This document shows, piece after piece, positions 39,401 to 51,400 of a stretch of DNA of 64,000 bases. The notes beneath the pieces were generated by a model that saw nothing but the letters and a program-made list of their open reading frames with translations, ran no database searches and was not told the DNA's origin. A program made the translations under genes and the position numbers. Origin of the DNA: Mimachlamys varia (taxonomy: Eukaryota; Mollusca; Bivalvia; Pectinida; Pectinidae); assembly GCA_947623455.1 (NCBI GenBank), contig OX392532.1:27874792-27938791 (forward strand), given 5' to 3'. Each line of letters opens with the position of its first letter. Within the stretch, counting starts at the first letter, position 1.

Positions 39401-42400
39401 TGTGAAATCAGATCATTTGGCATGGGATGGCCGAAATTTTATGATTTCTCCAAAAAGTGCCATTTTGTGGGAACACAAATTTGCCGATTATGAGTACCAA
39501 CTCTAAATGATGGCTTTATAATTATCAAGTTTTTAATTAATTTGTGTACCTATGAATTCAAATGAAAAATTCTGCAAAACTTTCTGATTTCAAATTATGT
39601 ACCTGACAAATTATTGCCACACTATTTTTAATGGATGGCTAAGCAAGTAACGCATTTGTGAAAATGATTCATGATACTTGATAGCACCTTAGAGTAATAT
39701 GAAGTTCAATTACATTGCAGTTTCATTTGTTAGGATACTTCACTCATAAATTTGATTTATTCAACAAATTATAATAAAAGGGAGGTAACTTACATCTACT
39801 AAGGTTTTATTACTATCATCTGACGTATTGGTATCTCTGAAAAATAAAAATTAACACATTTAAGATTATGCCACTTCAATATTATTTTCTCACCAGGTGT
39901 TCACTTGATTTTGGATAAACAAATAACAGATGTTTACTTGTTTTCCCTTTAAGGTCATCACTTCTTAGTCTTTAGGCCATCATTTCTAAGTATTTCAAGG
40001 AATGTTTTGTTTCGAAAAAGGAATATTGTGTAAATATTTTTGGCGTTTGTACATTCTTTGAATAGTGTTAAAATTTCAGTTCAGCCAATCTAAGATAGGT
40101 GTTGTGCAGATTCAATAATGGTACCCTTTTGACTGTTTATAAACTTGTATAATATTTTGGAGTGTATGTTGTGGTGTACTTACGTAGTTACACTTATTTT
40201 CACAGGTTCACTACTATTGGTTTCTGTAGCCTTGTCGACTTTTAATGGCTTGGTATCTGGAAAACAAGAAATATATGCATGCAATTCACATGTAATGTTC
40301 TTCTTCAGGAAATAATCTTTCGTCAACAGGTTTCTAAAAAAAGTTTAATCCAACATGATATTTTTAATGGGAAAATCTTACCATCACCGACAGTGGCAAA
40401 TATACTTTGAAATTGTGGTTTTCTGCCATAACACCATGTCCATGGGTATATGAATTCAAATGGAAATTTTCTTTATAAATATGTATCAAACATGTAACTT
40501 TTCATTTCATTAAACCTATCTGTGAATGAAACTTAAGAGTACCCATGAAATCAAGGAAGTTGAAAATCCCACAAAAAATTAGTGTAGTATAAAGTCCACA
40601 ACTGTACAACCTGGATTCTACATAATAATGACTTCAATTCTAAACACAGAATCTACCTGCTCACTTGCAGAGTACCGCCTAGCGATTGGTCAGATTTTCG
40701 CATCTGAAACCAATCAAATAGCTAAATTTTATGAAACCTATTTTGTTGTAGCATATTCCAAATGTTGAAATTTTCATGATGTCATAATGCAATGTGCTCT
40801 AAAGACATCACGTTAGAAAACAATGAAGTTGAAGTAATACAGGATTACCTACCTGGATAGTGGAACTGTTGACCTTTTCTGTGAGGTGAGGGCCCCGGGG
40901 AGGGGGAGGCGATGTGCCCCGCGGGAGAGTTGATGTACGGGGCGGGAGAGGAGGTTGTGCTGGAGTTACAGGAGGAACTGGAGTCGGAATTGAGCACAGG
41001 AACAGAGCGGTTCGGTTTGAGGCCTGGGCCGTCCACGCCGTAGGTATCTAAGTAGGGTTCCGTATCTCTCCGCGTCTGAACAGGTGATCCTGTCGTACCG
41101 AAAAATACTACGTGTAAAAAAAACATGTACTATAGTTAATCTGTCAAACAGGCATTAAAACATTGTATAAATTAATATTTAATGACTTTCTTATGGTTTT
41201 TGTGAGAATCATTACTTTTTAATTGATTCAGGAAAAATAAATTGGTGCAAGACTATTACTAAGATTAATGTATTTTTTTTTTAGAATGTAGGACTTTATT
41301 ATATCAAGTTTGATATCATATCAAAAGAAATAAATGTGCCAAAAAACATCAATATATGATACAACAGTAAGTGACAATACGACCGAACACTCTTAAATTT
41401 TATAAGTAGGTTAAATACACAAATAGTCGAATGGATTAAATATATATGATTAATTACTTATAACCAAAACATGTGAATTCAAATTTGGCCAATTATTGGT
41501 ACTTTTAACCGAAAAACATAAATCGAACATGTCAATGAATGCTTATCAAATAATGTTGATTGGATGTTTATTTTTGAAACTCAACATATTGAATTGCGGT
41601 GTCATAATAAAACGGTGTTACGAGAACACTTACCCTCCCAGAAGCTGTCTGGGTAGTCGCCTGCACAGTTCACACTGACTTTCCCGGCACAATCTCGATG
41701 ACATTTAAACCTGGTAACAAATTGACTTGGTAAGCATATCAAGCTATGCCCTTCCTAAATTCCTAAATAGTAATCTATCCAACTTTATTATCAAATTTCA
41801 GTTCCATATTTCCTGAAATCCAGTGAAAAAAAAATTACTTTTTTTTTTAGTTTTTCTTAATATAAAAGCTGAATCATTCATCTGGATAAATATCGACAGT
41901 GGAGATGTCTAGACAAGAAAACTTAACGATGCTCGTGTCTTTTTATCTTCATGTTACAGTAACGGAGCCATGTAACAGGTGGTTTTCAATCAGCAGTCAG
42001 GCGATACGGTGTTATTTTTTATCTCAGTTATCAAACTACTGTGTCATAAGAAATAGAAAGATAAGACCATTTTCAGATTTTTTTTCTGTACAAATGTATG
42101 ACTGTGCAGCAGAAGGGAGTTATAATGATGACGAAATAAACCAGGAGAACAAATAACAATCATTTGTAAGACTACCTAGTTTCTTTCTGGTCAAACAAAT
42201 AAAAAAAAAAAAAAAAAAAATGACCACGATTTTCTACAACATCAGTACTATGGGCGGATTGGTCGAGTGGTTAACACTCCGGCCTTCCATGCAGGCGGCC
42301 GGGGTTCGATCCCCGTAATCGTCATACGCATGGACATTCAGAGAAAGTGTTTTTGTTCTGCCCACACAACTCCAACAACCCAGGTGGAGAATAAAATGGT

Positions 42401-45400
42401 CTGGGGTGGATGTTGCAGTATCTGTGATGTAGCATTCAAGTGTGGTGGCACTATAAAAGATACCGTTGGAAACACGGTCCCACTACAAACAGAACACCAT
42501 TCATCTCCAGCACACACGCATACATACACACACATATGGAGATATTAGCCAGGTGGTATAGGACAAGTAGTTAGCGCCCGATAAGGCAGCTCCTGCGAAC
42601 TCCTCAGAATTGTATATGATAGAATTGTATGTGTTAATTGTAGTGATTGTATAAGAATTGTATATCTATGTACTGTAAAGCGCTTTAGAGTGGCTTATGT
42701 TAGCTAGATAGGGCGCTATATCAAATATTGTATATTATTATTATTATTATTACTATGACCCATATACACTCTCTCTCAATAATTTTGGATGAAAGTGACA
42801 CACTATTGGATATCTCAGCAATATTTGTAGTAAAACAGAGTTTAAGGAAATCAGCTATGATAATGAAGGTAAAATCTTAATGGGTTTATCACTGGTATAC
42901 TATTGGTATACAACATACATGAAGTTCAAGTTTTAATTAATCTTTCATGAAACATATACTGGTATGTACAAGGTAGTTATTATTCAGTAAAAGCTATGTT
43001 TTCACAACATCACAGAAATATATAAACATAAATGTTATAGAACAGTCAAATTAAACAAGTCTATAATAATTATATTCTTTAGCTGTATATGCATATTTTT
43101 ATAAACAATTTCAGAACACTGATAATATTAAATCGCATCATATTAAAACATTTTATGTAATATATCATTTCAAAAACAACAGAAATATGTAAAGTATACA
43201 AATATTGCCATATCTTTCAACTACATTTTAGACGATAATCTATACATTATGTGAACATAGATATTTGTTTTATATATTTGTTGTATGTATTTAAATATAT
43301 GAAAATTAACTATATAATCTATTAAACAGCACAAAAATATACATTGTATATATACAATCTGTCTAATTTCATATTTTCAAATGTTTATGTTATTGAATAA
43401 TAATATTAATGATAACAGGAACATATCAATATGTCACTAACTCAGTATCATTTACAAAGCAGGATAATTGACTTAATGCCAAGAAATGTAAACAATTAAC
43501 CTTGAATGCAGTTTTAATCTAAAATTTCTGTTGAGTAAAAGAAATATTTGTGGACAACATGTAAGAAAGACTAACTGTCCGGAGTAATTTTTTCTCTTTC
43601 CCTTTGTAAAAGGTGAACTGAAAAGAAAATACATGTTAGAGAAAAATTTCAGGAGAAGAAATACAGGAACTATTTACACATTTTCACAACACCTAAAAAC
43701 ACTGACAGGAGAGGTTGGAAAGGGGAGACAACACCCGCGCTATACTTACTTGCAATCCTTGCAAACTTTTCCATTTAAGTAGATGACTTTAGAACAAACG
43801 TCACAGTTACTTCCAAATATGGTAAAGGATTTTTTTTCAAATCTACAAAGAGAAGAAAGTCGGGAGGTGACAACAACAGTACAACACAACATCGACAACC
43901 TCTCCGCTGTACGTACGTGTAGTACACACAAAAATATATTGGGTTCAGGGCTCTCATTGGTTTCTGTTTTGTCTGTTTACTTTTTTCCCATTATGTTGAT
44001 ATCAAATCAATCCAATTTTCATATTGATCTATGACACATTCACCCCTGAAATTTCATGATGAACTATTCTAACCTTTGAGTTGGAAAAGCTAAAATACGT
44101 TTTCAGGGATGGATTTCCAAAAATCATATAAGCTTCAAGATAACAGTATGGATGCGTTTCCTTTCTTGAGACTGTGATTTCATTTATTGTTTTGCGAAAA
44201 AATTGAAAGATAGAGTTTTGAATTTTTCATTTTTGCGAGCCTCTGGCGAGTAAAAATGAAAAATTCTAAACGATATCATAAATTCAATATAAAGAGAAAC
44301 GAATGACAGATTCTTTTTATCATATGACGTTCTATCGTCTTTCCCCGTCATAAACAGATTTTGTCTTTGCCGTGCTCGTCAACTTATTTCAATATGTCGA
44401 ACCAAATAACCCATACCTTCGAAGTAGGTCAAACATACCGCCGAACAAAGAAGTAGTCCAACACAATTGACTCTTGCAATTGATGTATTTTATAAAATAA
44501 AGACACCTTATTACAATTTTTCAGACAGTTTCAACTAAAATTATGACTGTAAATTGTTCCTAGTGATTAGAAACAATGAATAAAAACTTAAACTTTGACT
44601 GTGTTGGGCGAGTGTCCTCTGGTATTCCATTCATGAATCCGGCCGGATGTGACGATATCGTGACGTCATTTGGCGCGACAATGACTGGTTCGTTGCCGCT
44701 TCGATATCACTGTCGTACGCAACCGATGTGTGGCATTTTCCTACATATGGAGAATTATCCTTATCATCGCGGGAGTCAACAGTGATGTTGATTGTGCACC
44801 GAAAATGTTTCAAATGAACATTTTGTTCAAACATCTTTAAAAGACGCCGTTTGAGGTAGATTTGTTAACAGTGTTTTGGAATGTGTAAGGCATGTTTGTT
44901 GACGTCAGCTTATCCTGTCTATACCGTTGTTGGGAAAGGATCCTCGGATCGATATCTATTTTGTGTAGATAAGGCCTAGAACTGTTTACATGTCTGTAAT
45001 TATTTACGCTTTATAACGACCCTTGTCTTCGTTGTCAACCTTAACTTCATCGGCAACTCCGAACTTCATCATTCTACTAGCAAGTTGTATGCATCTTGTA
45101 AAAAGAAGTAGACCGTTCCCGTGCGTATTAATACAGTTAACATGAACCAGCCAATCAGCGAAGCGGAAGGTGTTATTACACGTGTGTAATATAGAAAATT
45201 AATGTAATGGCTTTATTACACCGCATATAACGGTAGTCATATGATAAATTAATAATATACCATATTTACATAAATCCACAGGTGTTATACAATATACACA
45301 ACATTTTTGTGTGTCCAGCATCTGTGAATAAATCAAAGTATAGTTTCCTCACTCATTCACACCTGACATTTCATAATGAACTATTCCAACCTTTGAATGG

Positions 45401-48400
45401 AAGAGTTCAAAACCATCTTCAGGGTTGAATGAGTTAATATCTCTATTGTTTGTATACAAATGAGATTAAATTGTTGCTGAATCAATGAAGTTCTAGGATG
45501 TATCTTATAAAGAGTTTTCTGTGAAATAATCAGATTTGTTCAATGTTCAGAGCCATTTTTCACCAAACTTCCTTGTGTGGCACTACATGTAGTAGAGACT
45601 TGTAAACAGAGTAGTCTGGCTACCACTGATCACTTGTTGGCATCACGGAACACATGATTACCGTGTAAATTTGATTTTGGAGACTACATCTAAATATGTT
45701 CGGAAGAATATCAAATTAAATTTAAATAAAGTGACAGAGTTAGCCAGATGTTAATTAAATGAAATAATAAATTAATACAAAAACAGCAAAAATCAACAGA
45801 AGTAAAATATATTCGCTGACAGAAATTTTACTAAAATATCAGCTCTTTTAAAGGTACATGTATGCTATGAAAATTCATTATCATCAGGACACTTTCTCTT
45901 TTATTAAAAGCTAGAGCAGCACATTTTTAAGAAAATGCTTTTTTATTTTACAAATTTCTTAAATGTGACCATGAGGAAAATTTGAAGTTTTTCTGATTAT
46001 GTGTTTGTTATTCAATTGAAACAGAAAACTAGAAATGTCTGTGAGACATAAATGCCCCTTCCCCCATATGAAATAAGTTATTCATGCTTATTATGTATGC
46101 CAAGTTTGATGACAATCGGATCAGTAGTTATTTAGATAAGCTGGTTACATACGGGACGGGACAGGACGGGACGGACATGGGCTAACACTACCCCGTATAT
46201 GCCCCCATTTCAAGGCGGGGCATAACAAGAATCCCTGTATCAAAGCCTTAACCATTTGGTTTTTTTTCCTTATCTAAATTAACTCATTTAACAATGTGGT
46301 TTATAGACTGCATTGTAACAGTTTAAATTTGACTATAGGGTCAATGGATTAACATTACTAACTTCCTCTGCTGTAGAATCTGAAATAGATTTCTTCCATT
46401 GAAAACCCCACGCACACTAACCTAACATCTGACCCAAAACAGCGATTCATTAATATCAGTCGTAATATTTTGTTTTGTAATCCTTGAAAGATATAGAACA
46501 TTTACCAATATGGAAAGAATGAATACAATAAGAAAACAGAAAATTCCTTATCAAATAAAATTTGACTGAAAAACAGCTACAAATCATAGACATTTAAACA
46601 AAGCTGACAAAAGGTGCAAACCTAAGCCTTTACAAAAGTGCATGATGGGACAAAAGTTACAACATTGTTACAACCAACTAATCACATGATGATCTGTGTC
46701 GCCAGGGCAACCCAGGAGAGGGCTAACCAAGGGAGACAACACAGATGCTACAATCTTACTTGCACTCTTTGCATTTGTATCCAAGAAACATCTGTTTGTG
46801 ACAGTGGTCGCATGTTGTTATTTTAAAGGTGTTACAGAACCTAATGTTGAAAAGCAACAAGTTAGACAATCATAGGCTATCGATGGAAGAAACATCAAGC
46901 AATCCAAAATTTGGACACGTAAGGGGCCTTGTTTATGTTTGTTTATATGTGAAACAATGCTGTACATGTGTTGTTTTTTACATCCTTTAGAACAAAGCTT
47001 GACTTCTAATTGGTAATAATTATTTTGTTCTGGCCTTCTAAACGGTTACAATTATCTAAACAAAGAAAATGATTGCCAATGTTCATTGGGAAACAAAACT
47101 AGATCACAAAGTCCTTCCCTTCCACATAAACATCCCGGATAGTGTGTATAATTTGCTCTACAAGACAACAAGTTCTGGACTCTCCGATCAAATGTGAAAA
47201 GGTATCAGGTCAACTGCCCAACTACTTGGTTTTACTCTCAAGTTTTCATATTTCATTTAACTTGGAAACCATTGTGTACTTCATGAAAGTAAATATAAGT
47301 CATTTTAAATCTTCTCAGATTAAGATTAAAATAAGCTTGATTTCCTACAAGAACAACTCTAGATCTAATCGAACTGATAAAGCCATATATGGAATGTGTT
47401 AATGAAAGTGACCAGAATCTGGTTCATAGGATAATGCTGATAATACTACTGAAGTACCAGAACAAATTTGTGAATGAGTGAAAAGCTAGTTGCTGTAAGA
47501 TGTCAGTGTAAGAAAAGAAACAGATGTCAGTATAAGAAAAGAAACAGATGTCAGTGTAAGATAAGAAACAGATGTCAGTGTAAGATAAGAAACAAATGTC
47601 AGTGTAAGATAAGAGACAGGTGTCAGTGTAAGAAAAGAAAAAGATGTCAGTTTAAGAAAAGACACACCTGTCTGTGTAAGAAATGAAACAGATATCAATG
47701 TAAGATAAGAAACAGATGTCAGTATAAGAAAAGAAACAGATGACAGCATATGAAAAGAAATATATGTCAGAGTAAGATAAGAAACAGATGTCAGTGTAAG
47801 ATAAGAAACAGATGTCAGTGTAAGAAATGAAACAAATGTCAGTGTAAGATAAGAGACAGGTGTCAGTGTAAGAAAAGAAAAAGATGTCAGTGTAAGAAAA
47901 GAAACATGTCCGTGTAAGAAAGAAACAGATGTCAGTGTCAGAAAAGAAACAGATGTCAGTGTAAGAAACGAAACAGATGTCAGTGTAAGATAAGAAACAG
48001 TTGTCAGTGTAAGAAAAGACACAGCTGTCAGTGTAAGAAATGAAACAGATGTCAATGTAAGATAAGAAACAGATGTCAGTATAAGATAAGAAACAGATGT
48101 CAGTGTAAGAAATGAAACAGATGTCAGTGTAAGTTAAGAGACAGGTGTCAGCGTTAGAATGAAACAGATGTCAGTGTAAGAAAAGAAGCAGATGTCAGTG
48201 TAAGAAAAGAAACATGTCAGTTTAAGAAATAAAACAGCTGTCAGTGTAAGAAAAGAAACAGATGTCAGTGTAAGAAAAGAAACAGATGTCAGTGTAAGAA
48301 AAGAAACATGTCAGTGTAAGAAAAGACACAGCTGTCAGTTTAAGAAAAGACACACCTGTCAGTGTAAGAAAAGAAACAAATGTCAGTGTAAGATAAGAAA

Positions 48401-51400
48401 CAGATGTCAGTGTAAGAAAAGAAACAGATGTCAGTGTAAGAAAAGAGACAGATGTCAGTGTAAGAAATGAAACAGATGTCAGTGTAAGAAAAGAAACAGA
48501 TGTCAGCGTAAGAAAAGAAACAGATGTCAGTGTAAGAAATGAAACAGATGTCAGTGTAAGAAAAGAAATAGATGTCAGTGTAAGAAAAGATACAGATGTC
48601 AGTGTAAGAAATGAAACAGATGTCAGTGTAAGAAAAGAAGCAGATGTCAGTGTAAGAAAAGAAACATGTCAGTTTAAGAAATGAAACAGCTGTCAGTGTA
48701 AGAAAAGAAACAGATGTCAGTGTAAGAAATGAAACAGATGTCAGTGTAAGAAAAGAAACATGTCAGTGTAAGAAAAGAAACAGATGTCAGTGTAAGAAAA
48801 GAAACAAATGTCAGTGTAAGAAAAGAAACATGTCAGTGTAAGAAAAGACACAGCTGTCAGTTTAAGAAAAGACACACCTGTCAGTGTAAGAAAAGAAACA
48901 AATGTCAGTGTAAGATAAGAAACAGATGTCAGTGTAAGAAAAGAAACAGATGTCAGTGTAAGAAAAGAGACAGATGTCAGTGTAAGAAATGAAACAGATG
49001 TCAGTGTAAGAAAAGAAACAGATGTCAGTGTAAGAAAAGAAACAGATGTCAGTGTAAGAAATGAAACAAAAGTCAGTGTAAGAAAAGAAATAGATGTCAG
49101 TGTAAGAAAAGATACAGATGTCAGTGTAAGAAATGAAACAGATGTCAGTGTAAGAAAAGAAACAGATGTCAGTTTAAGAAACGATACAGTTATACACCAA
49201 GTCTTCACAAGGTGAGTGGACATTTTCTCTTACAGAACCAATGTACAGAAAGAGGTATACACATACAGCCCTTTCATTATGAATTATGGGGTGGGGCAAA
49301 ATGAAATATTTCAGCATATTCACTAAGCACCTGTAAACCCACTTCATTTAGATGCAATTTTAAAGATATGCTCTTACTTGGCTTTGATTGAAATGGAGAC
49401 GACAGAAAAACCAACCAAAGAAATATCTTGTCTTTGAATACAATAACTTTTTTTTAACTATCTTGAACAAACAAGTGTAAGGATATGTATGAAGGTTTGA
49501 AGAACAGTTCATTGTAAGATGCTAGTAACAGGTACCTGAAAAGCAATACCTACCTGTGGTTGCCGTGGAGCTGATGTTGTTTGGGAGACTTGGGCACGGC
49601 TAGCGTATCTGGAAGTACAAGTGGCCATAACTGTCAACATCACTAAGTCAACCAGAAAAACAGCATGTCCTGTATAAATCATAATGGCTAAAACAAGTAC
49701 ACTAAAAGTCCAAACAAATGGCTAAAATAAGTACACTGAAGGTCCAAAAATACTTTTAAGGCTAGAACATGTACAGTTAAGACCCAAACAAGTCTCTTAT
49801 GACTAAATCAATTACACTGAAGCATCATACATTATACGAATAATGTTGAAAGTGTAATGCAAACTTTTTTGATGCATAGTGTTTTATTTGATCTACTAAC
49901 GAATTTAACAACATTTAATTTCAATTGAAATTCTTTCTTTTATTTTCTTAATTTACGATATTATGAATTATATTTGACTGAAAAATCACTGCACTCCTAT
50001 GACATTGTAATCACAGTCGAACCTCGCTATTTCAAGTTGTCGGGACGATAGGATGAAGTTTTTCTGAGTATTTAAGTTAAGGGAATTTACATGTGAAGCT
50101 AAGCCTGGCCAGGACTGACTAAATACAGGGTCTCAAAGTTATACGAGTTCGAAAAAACGAGGTTCGACTGTTAATATTCATTGCGATATGCTGTGATATT
50201 AATCATAAAAGTGACATGTTTGCAATTTCATGATAAAATCTGACATTGTACATACTTTTTCAAATTACTGTAAATCAAGTATAAACATTTTTGCAATTGT
50301 ATTTAAAGCAACATGTTTTTTTCAAATATGAAACAAAATCAACAACAAGTCATACTAGGTTATACATATTCACATGTTTAAGTATGGTAACTTATTAGTG
50401 AGACAACTTCCTTCAAAGAGATTCACAGTGTAACTAGATTCAGCTCATTAGGACGCTTCATGAATACCCCAGAATCAACTGTCATCTAATCTTTTTTTAA
50501 TTGTTTACATTATAAAGATTGCCCGGTCTCATTCTGCTACAGTGTACTCAACACATGTAGATAACATACATTCACTTCAGTTTATTTTTGTTTTACGTCC
50601 TATTAACAGCTAGGGTTATTTAGGACATGCCAGGTTTTGGAGGTGGAGGAAAGCCTGAGAACCCGGAGAAAATTCACCGACCTACGGTCAGTACCGGACA
50701 ACTGCCCTATGTGGGATTCGAACTCGCAACCCAGAGGTGAAAGGCTAGTGGTAGAATGTCGGGACACCTTAACCACTCGGCCACCACAGCCCCTTCATAC
50801 ATACATAGCAAGAATAATCTTCTAAGATGAATATTTGGACAATTGGATAATTTCCCATTTGGTGCCCCGCCCTGGCCCCCGGGGTAGGGGCAGGAATCCA
50901 AATTTTACAGATCGGTTCCATCTTTCTCCAAGGATGATTGTGACAAAGTAGAAATAATTTCCTGTTTAAAATGGAAAAAATATACCCAAAAGTGCTATTT
51001 CCCTATATAAACTATAGTAACATTTACCCCCTCCCCGTGGGGAAAAGGAGAGCCCGGGGGTACTGAAATTTACAAATTAAACAAAACCCCTGATGATCTT
51101 TCTATCCATGTAAAGAAATAGGCTGTAGTACCTCTTGAGTCTGGAGTAGAAAACTTTTGAAATTTAGGATAATTTGCCCATTTGGCCCCCGCCCTAGCCC
51201 CTGGAGACAAATACATTAACATACCTACCTTTCTACCTACCTGACTTTCTTCAGATCAGGATCATAAACGGCTTTAATCTGCTAGCCTACATTTTGCAAA
51301 CTACTTCCTCTTTTAATAAATTAAAACAAATAATAGATATATGACTGGTTCATTACTTACAAATTATTTCTTTAAACACAATTGCAAAACATATCCATCA

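Noticed and set aside
42252..42316. Possible functional tRNA gene
   Set aside because: A and B boxes are present, but no convincing full cloverleaf; continues into a SINE body and ATT tail.
47486..49223. Reverse-strand frames of 189 and 160 codons (SVSFLTLT repeats)
   Set aside because: Product of a 24-bp tandem repeat whose period is a multiple of three.
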